Shown: positions 25,422-38,159 of the stretch, one piece after another
Layout: each line of letters opens with the position of its first letter
Position numbering within the stretch: the first letter of the stretch is position 1
Assembly (NCBI GenBank): GCA_000499405.2
Contig: HG738139.1
Location: 7,216,616 to 7,280,615 of the forward strand
Source: Onchocerca volvulus
Lineage: Eukaryota > Nematoda > Chromadorea > Rhabditida > Onchocercidae
Direction: 5' to 3'
DNA: 64,000 nt
Position numbers and translations under genes: made by a program
The notes under the pieces: model-generated
The model's database searches: none
Seen by the model: the letters and a program-made list of their open reading frames with translations, nothing else
What the model was told of the DNA's origin: nothing

Positions 25422-28400
25422 TTAAGTTTGCGTCTGCATGCCATTACTGTTGGCCTGATGAGCGTTAGAAAATAAAACAGATACAAAAAGCATACTAAGA
25501 AAGGTGAGCAGCAATAAAGAAAACCGGTCCGTATATTGTGGATACAGGAATACAAATGTCCATAGTATCAGAAATTTCACTGAAACAAACAAGAATATTT
25601 TGAGAAATATTTTGCCAAAGAAAGCAACTGAATCCCAGATCTAATTTTATTTCTGTTTTTACCATGAAAATTTGCTTTTTTAAAGTTAATCAAATGATTT
25701 TTAAATTAAGATTATAAAAAATCGGTATGCGCATGATAGCATTCTAATCTCCATATATTTTTCTCTCTCCTTTTTATTAAGATCCCATCATCAGGAAGTA
25801 TAATACTATGCGAAATATTTACTGCCCGCTCAGAAAACTATCAAATATCGAAATCCTTAATCTCCAAAATCTATCAAGCTTACCAATGAAAATGATTTGG
25901 ACATATTGGCTTATGCGACCTCCTATCGCATTCTCATTTTGATTCCGTCCATTACCTGCAGCAGCATTAGCTGCTGCATCCAATGACGTGCCTACTGTTA
26001 TTTCCGGATTCGGTCCCATTACTGCATTATAGCCATAAAAAAAGGTCCGCAAGAAAGCGTTTTGTATTCGTATCATTCTAGAAATGATTTTTAATTAATG
26101 CTTCAACAAAGTGAGCAAAATCACAAAACAAGAGATTTAAAATTTAAATAAGATAGCCTGCGAAGAATCTAACCTCAAAATTCAAAAGCCAGAAACGATT
26201 GGAATAACTGGTTCAACTGAATAATTTTCTACCTTACTCTTCCTAACAGCTTCTGCTTTACATATTTCAAGTTTCAAAATTACTTTCTTTGAGAACTGCT
26301 TTAAAGAAACTCAGTACCTTTCCTCACCAAACGCTTTCAGTTATTATAGCTATATTTTTCTTGAAGAATTCCTCGAAATCTAGCGGAACAAAAAATTATA
26401 CATACAACGAATCATTTTGACTGTCTTCTATAGAATGACCTCGAAATGTCTGAACAGTAGTTCGATCTGATTCTTCTGCTGTATTGGCTGATACCGACTG
26501 CGAGCCGGCTATGGCTGCAATAGCTGCTGCAGCTGTTCTATTGCTTCTGTCTGAAAATATAAGTTGATAAATAAATCACTGAATTGGTAAAACTCATCGA
26601 ATTTTCAATTTGGTTTTGTTCTGCTATCTACAGCAGTTTCGCTGCACTCTTTCCCTTCTCACACTTTTTTATTGTTCTTATTCTTCTAAATGAATTACTG
26701 AATCATAACATATATAAATAAACAGAATTTAATTATTCATTCACTTTTCCTTATCATAAATTGCTCATCATGTGCTCCAGTGAAAATCTGTAACATAAAC
26801 AATGATAAAGATAACAAAATTTTTATTTGAATTCGTGAATGAATGTTTGACAACAAATCATGTAGAAAGTAGAGCTTTAAGTGGAGATATTTATGTTGCA
26901 GCAATTTGCATTTTGTGAAGTTCCCGAATACCTCTAAAAATTCAATTTTAATTGTTTTTACGAAAACTGCATTTCTGAATAATATTAAATCCAATATGCA
27001 ACATTCAAATATGCTGAAAATAAGCAAATTCTTCAATGTTTCAAGCAATCTCTGAATTCTGCTGTACATATATGAATTGAAGAAACGTGTTATTTTTAAT
27101 CTTCGCAAGATAAACCAAAAGAAATTCGCATACCAGAAGATTCATGTGATAATACAGTATTATTCGATGTGTTCGATGTTGACGAAGGTTGTGCGTAAGG
27201 TGTAGAACTGACATGGCAATGTACAACGCACTGATCATGTAAACCATAACTTAATAATGATCGTGTATCATCTCGTAATAACTGTCCACGATAAATCAGC
27301 CGCACTATTTTTCCGGCGAGCATTGATTCCCAGAAATAACGCCTAAAATTATCAAAAAAGATTATTAAATCTTAAAAATCCTTAATAACTCGCTGAACAT
27401 CAGAATTTTGAATAATTTAACACTAATTTTTCACCAGTTTCCAAAAACATTGGTACCGTCGTAAATTTCAGTCTAATTAATAATATGCGAGTGGAACTGC
27501 GTTCTACTATATCTCATTCTGAAGTGCTCCGATTGCATTGCGTTTAAAATATAAGAAACCTTTCTAAATGCGAAAAATTCTGATCTGTTTATAATTGAGC
27601 TGCGGCATATAGCATTCTCAGCATTATTTTGGAACTGAGTTAGATTCTCTAACAAAAAAGCATGCTGTGTAATCAAATAGACATAGAAACAAAAAATTTC
27701 ACTGTCAGCAATCCGAAAATCATTAATAATCCGAAAAATTAGTTAATAAAGAGACAAAATTCAAAAAACTAAACAGAACCTCTTAAACTGTCCCACAGTA
27801 GATTCCAATGCTGTATAAGCAACAACTTGAGAGTCATCCAGAAATTTTAATTTTACATTAGATAATTGATGACTAGTGCTATTCCCTTCCATTCCTGTAG
27901 TGGATTGACAAACTGAATCCGAAATTTTTGACTTCCCATTGGCGGCATTCGAGCATTCGGCTGAAATCATTGAAAATTTGATTTCCTTCATATTTTAATT
28001 TTTTTGAAAATTCATTGTTCATCCATATTTCCTTCTCCAATTCTATTAATTTTTGAAGGAAAATTTCCAAGAGATTTTATTTTTGTTCATAAAATCTTTC
28101 GATGAAGCTATTTCAAAGCAAATCTTTTACAAATTCATTTTGTTCAGAGTATGTCTGCATGAAGATTAAAGCTTATCAGACTAAAGGGAAATTTCAATCA
28201 TGTCATTAGAAATTTATTTTTTCACCTTCAACTTAACAACTGATTTACCTATGGATTATATCTTGGGAACTTACCGGTAACAACAGAAGATACTTCATGC
28301 TTTGTGTTAATTACAGGATTCTTCCTATTTTCAACCTGAATTAGGAAATATTTTATACAGATCGTATTATTTTTTCTGTATGGTAATTGAATGAAGAAAA

Positions 28401-30388
28401 AAAATTTAGACCATCAAAATCAGATCAAAAGCTATTCCAGTTATTCAGATCAACTAAGCATATTGCGATAATGATTCCATAATTAATGGAATAGGAAAAC
28501 ATGCACAGAGAAATCTATCCTATATTTAATTTATCTTTTAGCTAACTAGCATGTTGCTTGTGCAAATTTAATTAGCTAATAAGAAAATGGTGTCTTATTG
28601 AGTTGCTGGAAACTTCTGAGATATGCATAATACTTCAACATAATATAATCGGTGCATCTTTTTCTATCTCAGTAAAATTTAGAAAGAGCAAAGCTTTTGT
28701 AGAATAAATGTTTGAACTTACTGAAATTGAAGCGGGAAGATTTGCACTTTGTTGCCAATTATTAGTTTCTGTTCCAACACAAGTGGTATGAAGTAAATTT
28801 TCTGTGCCTTCCGTTAAATTGATTGCCTAAAAATACCAATTACTCAAAAATCAAATATAAGAACATTTCAGTTATCGCATAATATTGCAAATACGAATAT
28901 TTTCAAGCGGATCTATAAACAACCTTTTTTTTACTCCATCCCATGAGTTTTTACGCATAGAAAGCCTGTCTTTTTTGTGAAGAAAATGTACCTTTCCATT
29001 TTTTTTTTTTTTTTTCATAGAGTCTATTTATTTTTGTCTCAATTATTACAGAGTTCAAACCAATTGGTTTCGATTGGTTTGAATCGAAATTCATTTATAA
29101 AATGAATAAACTGAGACCTAATTGTCGACTCTTCTTTTAAAGCGTAATATTTGAGAAATATAGAAGCAAATAGGACAATAAAATTAAACCTGACTTACAC
29201 ACACATCAAACTGAAACTATGCTGGTATCGAACCGCAGAAATTGAATATAAGTATAAATTTAAAAAAAAAAAATTTAGATCTGACAGATAATAAAAAAAA
29301 CCTGTTCTGCTTGCGATACTTCTTGTGCATGTAGCAAAGCGTTTTCACTTCTGGAAAAAATAGAGGAATTGTCTACAATTAGAGTAATGAAAGAACAACG
29401 TTTTCGAAAAAATTCTCAATACAATATCAGAAATAGGATTCATGAATGAACAGTCTGGTAAATTCTTACATCTCTAATTTTACATAATTAAGTCTCATTC
29501 ACCAAAAATTTAAAGTAAAAAATTATGATATCCTTACTGTAAACAACTCATATACTTACAAGATACAAGCAATAATTAAAGAAATTATAAAATTACAGCT
29601 AACATTTGTCCTTGTGTCATTTCTATTGCTTGAGGCAATCTCACTTCCTGAGAAGTGTTATTTTGTTCCACAACATTTCCGTCCATTAAAGCTTCAAGCG
29701 CTTGTTCCGTGGTTGCAGCAAAAGGTCGCCCTTCTGGACGATCTCGAAATAAGTTGACTTCTTGATTATTCACTTGCAATACCTAAGTTCATAGGAAAAA
29801 ATTATTTTTTGCAAAAAGTTTATTTCTTGGATATGAGATATGACCCATTATTAACAGTGAAAAAAAATAACACAACTCGTCCAGTTGCTGGATTGACATC
29901 TTAATTACACAGCAGCTCTGCAATCAAAGTTTGAAAGACGTTTAATATTATCCCTCACTAAAGAATTCCCAAATGTTCTAGCAAAGAAAATCATTCGAAT
30001 GATATAAATCACCTGAACGATTCTTCTGTTGGGATGAATTTGCATTTGAACAAGCCATACATAATAATCAACAGGCGGTATACCAGTACTGATCCAAGCT
30101 AATGATATCAACACAATGAGAATTACTGCTATCAGAAGCCAAATGATCTAAAAGGATTTCGTTTATAAAATAATTAACAATCCAATATTTTTCCTCAAAT
30201 CTTGGTACTGTAACCAAACGTTCTAGATATCAATTATTTTCTAGTCAATGTAATTGCAAATATTACAATTTAACTAGTTACTTCAAAATGACTCCTTACA
30301 CAAGCTAACAGCAATCAAGACAACCTGAATGGTACTTAATCAGAATTAATCAAACCTCATCGCCGATGCCTTCAATCAAGCCAGCCAT
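25422..30388 (-). CDS. TMUB-like transmembrane ubiquitin-like protein
   Basis: The TMUB family anchors a ubiquitin-like domain in the ER membrane and works with E3 ligases in ER-associated degradation. The model has 11 exons: 30388-30356, 30147-30013, 29782-29604, 29350-29302, 28826-28722, 28335-28275, 27960-27780, 27342-27134, 26550-26406, 26077-25884 and 25579-25422. They are all in phase and give 482 residues. The N-terminus MAGLIEGIGDEIIWLL resembles the TMUB1 start and leads into a membrane segment (about 12-28). A ubiquitin-like domain spans about 224-292, with VKLKFLDDS, VRLIYRGQLLRDD and CVVHCHVSS as family marks. Two hydrophobic segments lie near 424-442 and 450-467. It is longer than human TMUB1 (about 246) because of an Asn/Gln/Ser-rich linker and an Ala-rich insert before the last two membrane segments. 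Exon 3 ends at a less common GTTAGC donor, chosen for phase. Strong acceptors near 30412 and 30433 could be trans-splice sites. Confidence 0.88.
29053..29083. repeat. Short palindrome in a TMUB intron
   Basis: The 11-base arms TTCAAACCAAT and ATTGGTTTGAA flank an 8-base spacer. No known function. Confidence 0.6.
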
Positions 30389-30999
30389 GTGACAAGTGTA
30401 CTATAAGACGAGCTGAAACATAACAGCAATATCCTGAAATGTAAAATAGAGCATTCCTCATCAAATCAGACTTCCATTAAACTCTGAACACCGAACGCCC
30501 CAACTCACTGACCGTTCTATCAAGTACCAACATTTCTTGAGGTCCCGTTAAAACTCAACGATCCCATCGTGTTGCGAGAAATAGAAACTGGTACTTGCAT
30601 AAAGCGTGACGAAAGAAGGGAGTAAAACGAGTAACGCAAAGAGAATATTGCAAATTATCGGAGAGAGAAAGGAATAGCCAAATCTAAATTCATATTGCTC
30701 AACTCATATCCTAAGCAGTTCATTTTATTTTAATGAAATTTGGTCAACATAGGAATGCTTGTTTAATAGATTACTGTTGCAATGAGCATTCAGAAGAGAG
30801 CGATCAATATTGCTTGCATCCTGTTCTCTTCCCATACCAAAATATTAATGGTCGAATTCTCATATCTTCATGATTTCCATTGGTCTGACAAAAATTTATT
30901 GTCAAGTATTTAAGAGATGAATTGAAGCATTCAAAAGTCATTTTACTACAAGTTCAAGTACGTGGTGGTTTTTCTGTGAAACAGTTTTACATTCTCGTT
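30389..30999. promoter_or_regulatory. Divergent intergenic region between TMUB-like and membrane-protein genes
   Basis: Only 611 bases separate the start codons of the minus-strand TMUB-like gene and the plus-strand membrane-protein gene, so both promoters probably lie here. Splice-acceptor-like sites near 30412 and 30433 (minus) and near 30984 (plus, AAACAG) could take a spliced leader. I see no clear TATA box. Confidence 0.45.
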
Positions 31000-32748
31000 A
31001 TGAGAGCACATCATGTGCTTCTTTGTTTAAGAATTCTAATGGTAGTAAGTTATTTTGCTAGAAATTCAGATTAGTGCGATCCTGTTGTTGTCATGTACCG
31101 CAAATGAAGATATTTTACTTTCCTGTCACAACTAATTAGTTTAATCTTCTATTCCGTAAAGCTTGAAAAAACCTGGAAAATCTTCTGTATACTTTTCATC
31201 TCAACTTCTCGTTGAAATCACAAACTTGCAGTTACTATGCATTTGGGTATTGGTATGTGGAGCAATTATGGCATCACATTATTCATACGACAGTCGTGAA
31301 ACGTTAATCGTTGCTATAATATTGGATGCATTATTGATGGTTTTTTGCATTTTCTTGATTATCGATGTTTTGAAAAAATATTATTTACAATTTCCAATGG
31401 TATTCTATGTTTATTTATTAGCAAAAACTTTTGAAAAACATATAGAAAGTTTAAAAAAAAAAAATTGTGTAAAATGATATGTGTAATTAGCATGCTAGTT
31501 TACTGAATACAATAGTATGATTTTGCATATTAACTTCAGCGAGTTGCAATTAGTATGATTTGAAAAATTCAAATAACAAAGATATATGACAAAGTAAAAT
31601 CAAAATCCAATCTGTATGTAATTATTGCTGGAAAACTTTTTGGATCACGAGCATTGCATTGGGCTAATATTTTCTATGATATTGTCCCATCATTTCATTG
31701 AACACTTAAGAAATAACTGCAAAAGTTGCCAAAAATTGATTGATTGATTCACTTCAAAGCATTTATCTGTTGTACCTTGGAAAGAACTTCAACCTTTCGA
31801 TTCTTGAAATTATTGAGCATCAGATTCAGCAGAATAATGAGATTTCTAAATCCCATTTCAGCCTCAAAATTCAGTTCCTAGTTGTGATTTTTCAATAAAA
31901 TTGGGATGGATTGTCTCATTTATTTTAGCTAAAGACGCTAGTTAAATAGGTGTGCTCCGACATTTTGGCAGTAATCAGAATTAGTTTTGTGCCAAGTAAT
32001 GAGTACTGTTAAAAATGGCAATGGACATTACTGAAATCTTCCTTTCTTTGTCCTCAATTCGTCATATCCGTGTTTTTTTCATCAGCTAATCATTTACTTT
32101 AAGTATTTGATACATGGAACAATCTCAATTCAATGTTATAATCAAGCTCTTAATGGTCACAGAACAATTTTGATCTGTTAAGAAATGGTAGTTCTCCCAA
32201 TTTATCAAGTATTCATTTTAGCTAACATATACAACACTGATCGCTATAGTTGTTGCCGGAATTGTTGCATGGATGATCACTGCATCGGCAACAGTTGATA
32301 TTTTGGCTACTCTAACTATTGTGAGTTTCTAATTTCCTAAAGATTATAATAATTATGAGAGGAAGAAAAATTCAAAGTTTCTCCTTTCCTCTTTTTGGGA
32401 CTAAGAAATGTCATGGATAAGCAGTTTTGGTTTCTTTTTGCTTCCTTCTAAAAACCGCGACCCAGGTCATTTTTTGAGCATATTTTAGTTTATTGCAAGC
32501 ATCATTACGAATTGTTGGCCAAATAAAATTTGTTAATGCAAGCCAAAATTTAAAGGAAAATCTCTAAAAAATTTACCTTTCAGGGCAATGCATGGCACAC
32601 AGTAACGTGTCTTCTGATGGATTCAATGACGCAGCAATATGCAGCGGATTCAGGTCAAGTTTTTTATACTCAAACATCATCAACACCAACACCTACTGCA
32701 AGCTCAATAGCACAAAACAATCGACATGTTGATACCAATGATGAATAG
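31000..32748 (+). CDS. Small multi-span membrane protein, function unknown
   Basis: Four exons (31000-31044, 31232-31399, 32222-32320, 32584-32748) join in phase 0 and give 158 residues. Hydrophobic segments lie near 9-30 (LRILMVLLCIWVLVCGAIMA), 37-60 and 73-92, with a weaker fourth near 95-115. A Gln/Thr/Ser-rich, probably cytosolic tail of about 40 residues ends at TAG. The layout recalls small MARVEL-like four-span proteins, but no diagnostic motif is present, so no function is assigned. Exon 1 is inferred from an in-frame ATG and a perfect GTAAGT donor. Exons 2-4 are firmer. An alternative is a longer exon 2 starting further upstream in an open frame that lacks an ATG. Confidence 0.68.
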
Positions 32749-33043
32749 CGATTCCCCCTGATCTCATTCTTATCCTCTTTGCTCACAAAAACAATTCCGA
32801 ATGCTTCCATTGAAAAAACACAAAATTGTAACACTTCGTTGTTTGTTCATTCGGTTGCACGAAGTAGACATTTCAAGTTATATTTTTTCGCGTTATTCTA
32901 ACCCCTTTGTCTTTACTGAACACATGAAGTTGCACCTCTCTAAATTAATTTGCGTACCACATTATCCAAATATTAGGAATACTGCATTTTAAATAATTTT
33001 CTTTCTACTCAAAAGATTGGAATAACGAATAAGTTTGTTTACA

Positions 33044-33049
33044 AATAAA
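33044..33049 (+). terminator. Candidate poly(A) signal of the small membrane-protein gene
   Basis: AATAAA about 300 bases after the stop codon. It is plausible but not unique in this AT-rich stretch. The convergent methyltransferase gene ends 303 bases further on. Confidence 0.35.
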
Positions 33050-33351
33050 AATCTTGAATAGATGAATGAATAGAAAATGAGATTCGGTTTTTTGGCAAAA
33101 AGAAAATAATAAATTTGTGGAGCAAGTAAATGAATACAATAGAAAAGAATTTGCTGGTCTGATAAGCAAACAAATTTTGTCCATTCACTATCAGATTAAA
33201 AAATCTTTTTCCAAATAAGTTGTTTACAAAATATGAATTTGATTTGTTCCATTGTTATAATATATATGTAATCTATATTATTTTCGTCCTTTCAAGAAAT
33301 TACATTTCAAATTATAAAGTTTTTCGAAATTTCCATTAGTCAAAACCAATA

Positions 33352-36300
33352 TCATTTGATTTTCTGAAACAATAATATTTCGGAGCCACTGAGAATGCCC
33401 ATCTTGCCAGCATGAACAATATTATTCACTGTACCAGCCAAAAATATTCGTTTAAAATGGAGAAATCCTTTAGGCATGATATGAAATGCTTCTGCAATCG
33501 AAATCATCCAGTCAACGAGCGAGGAACTGCAAATTTTAGATATTAAATCTTTCTCTTTGTGAATTTTACAATGTTTGAAAAAAAATGGGATTAGTGAGTA
33601 CTCAGTGCTCCATTTTTTTTTTTTTTTTTTTTTTTTCATTTCCTATATTGACTCGTCGTGATATTAATATGAATGGACGCTGTAATACACACCATCAGGA
33701 GACTAATATAAGATTTGACCATCATTGATTTCTACAGTAATAAATGTTTGTTTATTCTGATTAAATTTTAAATCATTGTAAGAAAAACAAACTAGACTTA
33801 TAATAAATTTAGAAAGGGAAAAAATTAATGCTCTTATCACTATTTAAATTTAATAATATAGCTGACAGCAATGTCAAATAATATAGGTAGATTATAGGTA
33901 AGAAGTACAATTAGGTTGAATATATTGAAAGAAGATATGAATTACCGTGATCTTTTTATTTAAAAAACTGTGTTTTATTAAAAGCGATATAAAGTTTTGT
34001 CTACCTGAGAAGATATTGTTTCATTTACTCTAACATCACTGTTATTTACGATATCTAAGATAACAATGATGTTAGAGTAAATGAATGTCAAGAAAATTTG
34101 ACAAATAAACTTATTCCAAAAAAAGACCTTTTTTTTGCTCAACGTTGCATGCCTTCAGAAATTTAAATGTAAATTTCAAAGCCTTTATCTACGAAGCAAG
34201 CTAATTGGTGATGAGATAGATTTTTCATTCAAATAAAATTAGTTTCAATAAAATTTCATCACAGAGAAATTTGGAACTGAGACCAACCTAATAAGCCACA
34301 TGAACAAAGAAGAGTGGGAGAAGCAAAAGTAATAAGGATTTCCAGTTTCTCGATCAAGATCGGTACTTTTTATCAGTTCCAAACCACAAGTTTTTGCCGT
34401 ACTTATCATTTCTTCTCTGAAATTGCAGATTTCAAGGAGGCTGATTCAAAGACTGATAAAACTGTATATTGAAATGCTTCATTATTTTGATTCTAACTTC
34501 CCTTAGTAACAACAGCTGGTATATTTTAATAAATTAGTTGAAGTAATATCTGAATCTAGACAGAAATGTATTCTGTAATTAGAAATAGAAAATGGATTAA
34601 CAACTTGAAAAAAAAAAACCGTTAATAGATACAAATGAAATCAATTAACCTCTAAAATGTATGTTAAAAAAAGCTTACTTTGTGTGTAAGGGAGGCATTC
34701 CGCAAGCATATTCTAAATTGTTAATAATTGTTCTATGTTTCTCTGAAGATGACTGATATTTATCGGTTTTTAACAGATCATAGACAAGGAAAAGTCCCCC
34801 CGGACGTAAAATCCGATTCACTTCTTGTAGTCCTGGCTTCAAATCTTCCACATATTTCAGTGCATAAACCTGAAAAAATGCATTGAAACTTAGACTGCAT
34901 TTTCTCTAGCAATAAATTTCTTTAGGATGAAACAATAATTGATTGATGTAAGAGTGTGACAAAACTTCTAACAGAGAAAAACAAAACAGAAAATCCGATG
35001 TGATCACTTGATGACTCAGTGGTATGCCCAATGTATGCTAATATAGCTGTTTAAGGACCAATTGTTAGAAATCAATCTTTAGTATAAATTTTTAATATTT
35101 TTGATTGCAGATCATTTAATTTTGTGGCCTCGAGTTAATTTAAAAGTTTTGAAAATTTTTTAAAGATTTTTTTGTCTTTAGCTTTTTTGCTGAAATAATT
35201 TAAGTTTTAAAATTAGATGTTTGGGGCGTTTGGACTGTTTTCAGTGTTTAAAGATTTAGTATATGTTAAGCATTGTTTGTTGTCTACAAATGGGATTTGG
35301 TCTTTTTTGGTGGGTCTTTTAGTTTATTTTAGAATTTTTTATTTACTATAAAAATTTTTGCTGAATTTTCATTATTATTTAGCTATTTGACAGTAAATCA
35401 TCTGATATATCATATTGTACAAAGGTTTTGAGATTTTTATAAAGTATAAATATTCAGAATTTGAAATATAGTTGCCTGAGCAAAAACAATGTACACCTTC
35501 CTATCACAACTAATAAAATGTCCCTGATTATAAACTTACCGCATATGCACAATCATAATGATTGTCCATGAATGGCAGATAGGTAAAATCACCCTGCACG
35601 ATGCTGCAGTTCTCGAGACCTTGATTCTGAAAGCGTTCGTTCCCAATTATGACCTCATTTCCTGCTATTGTTACACCGGTTAAATTAGCTCCAGTAAACG
35701 CTAAATCGTGCATAATACCACCTATACCACATCCAATATCCACACATTTTTTATCTAAAATTAAACTTTACGATTCAATAGATAGGTAACAAATTACTGA
35801 AGCCAAATTATTGTCAAATATTCTTGCAGAATTGTTTATGTGTATGCGGTACCTTCGGTAAGCTGCAAGCAGCGACCAATTCGTTCATGAAGCTCTTTCA
35901 ATGTATCTTCCAGAGTCTGTTGCTTATGTCGAGGTGGTGCAAAATGAAAACTTCCATTAAAGTATTCATCGATAACGGTAGACATGACAGAATAATAGTG
36001 CATCGTGACCATTGAATAGTCCGATTTTGTCTTTGCCTCTTTGTACAATCGATCATGTTCTTCAGCAAATGTTTTCTGAATTTAAAAGTCATCTTAAATT
36101 CGGGTAATGTTAAAATAGGTAAGGTTAAAATTTTTGAAAGAATATTGGAGTATTTCAAAATCAAAAAATTTCAGAGTTATACGCTCAAAACTAAGTATTC
36201 AAACTCAAAATCTCTTCATTTTTTCTTACTCCTTAATTCAATTATTCGAACATTGTTGGCTTTGTCCCAAATGCATGACAGTTTTGTCGGTGGTGAAAGC

Positions 36301-37388
36301 ATGCAAAGATAGATATCAATTCTTACTCGTAAAACAGATAATTTAAATTAACTTTGTCTTATTAACAGAACGAATTTTAAAAATACAATTACATTATGCA
36401 AATAATAAATGAATAATCGATGAGGAAGAAACTATACAACAACAACAAGAAAAAAAATCATTTGAAATATTTAAGACTTTAGACTTTCATGATACATTTT
36501 ATTAAGCATCAAAAACATATATCTTATGACTGAATGTATGACTGGAAAGATATAAAGTGATAGCATGATATATTATGCATTCGACAACACAAATTTGTCG
36601 AGTCCTTCATTTTGGATCGAAGCCCTGCCTCCTTTAACTATAGGCATAACACTTAATAGAACAATACTTTTATGCGTCATACAAATGTAAATGTAGAAGT
36701 TTCAAATCACCCTAATTTAATTATCAAATATTTGTATCCGCCCAGTATCAAAAACCCATCTGAAAAAATTCCTTCAAAACGGTGAGAACAAGCTGTACAA
36801 ATTGAGGAGCATAGAATTATTACCAAATTTTTTATTGCTACAATAAAAGGATATTATCCATTCATTGATTCCTTGAAACACTATTAGCTAATTCCATGAC
36901 TTTCATGATCGTCTCAGAGATGAGAGATCATGAATTTTTTTGGCTGTTTGGATTTGCATATATTTGCATGCTCAACCACTAATAACTTGCGATTTTTTCA
37001 CATTCAAGACATGAACTTCGACAATTTCTTTAAATTGTCACGAAGTCAAGGAATGAAAGCACAATTGTGCAATTTTTTGTGAAGAAACGCTTAGTAATAT
37101 TTGTAGACTTTAACTGGTTGATATTCTCTTCTTCTTTCATCTTCACTCGAAACTATTAAGTAACAATTAATAACAGTTAGAAATCCCTAACACAAAACAG
37201 AATGCAATGAGATGAAGGAATTTCTAAATCCACATAAGATCTTGAAGAGATAATTAATCCTTTGTTTCTTCTGCATTTTTAAAGAAACTATTTCAGTGCT
37301 TTATTTGACAGAAAAAGCAAGTTACCAAATTTTCCTGTCGAAAATGTCGCAGTAATTTGAAAAAGTTCGATGTTAAATCAATCGACAT
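33352..37388 (-). CDS. Erg6/STRM-1-like sterol methyltransferase
   Basis: This is a SAM-dependent methyltransferase of the sterol C-methyltransferase family. In C. elegans, STRM-1 methylates the sterol A-ring at C4 and so limits dafachronic acid hormone production. Six exons (37388-37326, 36075-35853, 35754-35540, 34869-34679, 34416-34288, 33526-33352) are in phase and give 331 residues, close to the nematode enzyme's size. The SAM-binding motif is VDIGCGIGG at about 100-108, followed by a second acidic region (QGDFTYLPF) and RILRPGG. The C-terminal block AEAFHIMPKGF fits the Erg6 C-terminal domain. The start exon MSIDLTSNFFKLLRHFR is separated by a 1.25 kb intron but joins in phase with a GTAACT donor. 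Fungal Erg6 (C24 methylation) shares the fold, so the substrate position cannot be read from sequence alone. It is convergent with the upstream membrane-protein gene. Confidence 0.88.
34021..34084. other. Near-perfect hairpin in a sterol methyltransferase intron
   Basis: 25-base arms (34021-34045 and 34060-34084), beginning TCATTTACTCTAACATCA on the left, pair with one mismatch around a 14-base loop. It lies in the last intron of the methyltransferase gene. It could be a tiny foldback element or a small-RNA precursor. I see no coding content. Confidence 0.5.
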
Positions 37389-37456
37389 GATGAGCACAAT
37401 GCTACGCCACGGAATGATAGTTTTCTAGCAACTAAAGGGAATACGCAGAGTGATTA

Positions 37457-37639
37457 TGAAAAGTTGGCATCGATATGGTAATAATGTTATCACTGAAACA
37501 TTCTACTTCTTCTCACTATATAAAAATGGTACTACTGTCATCACTGTAACATTCTACTTCTTCTTACTATGTAAAAATGGTACTACTGTCATCATTGTAA
37601 CATTCTACTTCTTCTCACTATGTAAAAATAAGGACAAAA
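37457..37639. repeat. 51-base tandem repeat, about 3 copies
   Basis: Three consecutive units of 51 bases, each containing AACATTCTACTTCTTCT, ACTATGTAAAAATGG and TACTACTGT, with few differences between copies. Because 51 is divisible by three the units give a repetitive open frame. That frame is probably an artefact, since it lies upstream of the methyltransferase start with no splice context. The third unit runs into the palindrome at 37616. Confidence 0.8.
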
Positions 37640-37674
37640 CTGTAAGGCAATTTTGTCCTTATTTTTACATAGTG
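37616..37674. repeat. Perfect 24-base inverted repeat with 11-base loop
   Basis: The left arm (37616-37639) and right arm (37651-37674) are exact reverse complements; the arms read CACTATGTAAAAATAAGG... and the complement. The outer part of the left arm overlaps the tandem repeat unit. Confidence 0.92.
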
Positions 37675-37753
37675 ATAAGATATTTACGTCACAACTGTAA
37701 AATTTCTTGTACACTATTTGTGTAAATATTACACTGTGACATAAATATCTTCT
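37675..37753. repeat. Second inverted repeat adjacent to the first
   Basis: The segment near 37675-37700 (AAGATATTTACGTCACA) is matched in reverse complement near 37729-37753 with a few differences, separated by about 28 bases. Together with the neighbouring palindrome this makes a chain of hairpins upstream of the sterol methyltransferase start codon. Confidence 0.75.
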
Positions 37754-38159
37754 ACGAACAGCGAAGAAAAGAAAATGCGAGAAAGTCATACTTCAATTAG
37801 CTTCTTACTATTTGCCAATGTCCAAGAAACACTTAAATGAACTTAGATGCATAAATTGTTCGACGGAATTTTTCTGAATAGGAAGAATTATTTCAGGGTG
37901 ACATTAAAGGATATGAAGTATTGACTTTTTTAAGCAGTCGACAGCAAGATTGAAAAAAAATGAAATATTCTACCAATATATGTATACTTGAGTAACTGCA
38001 ATAGAAATCAGTCTCCATTTTTCACAAAATTGAAATACTGAATTTCCTTTCTTATATTTTAATCTGCAAATTACTGAAATCTGATTCGGATGAATACACA
38101 TTCCTGAGCATAACATGAAAATATTTTTCCTAGTAACTGGTAAATTTGATCATTATTCT

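Noticed and set aside
29585..29604. GTAATT donor for TMUB exon 3
   Set aside because: It would force exon 4 into a frame with an immediate stop. The GTTAGC donor seven bases earlier keeps the frame through exons 4 and 5.
36055..36346. Plus-strand frames in the large first intron of the sterol methyltransferase
   Set aside because: They lie in an intron, lack splice partners, and partly shadow exon 2 on the other strand.
37450..37725. Plus-strand 91-codon repetitive frame
   Set aside because: It is open only because the 51-base tandem unit is a multiple of three. It has no splice context, and the palindrome continues in the same frame.
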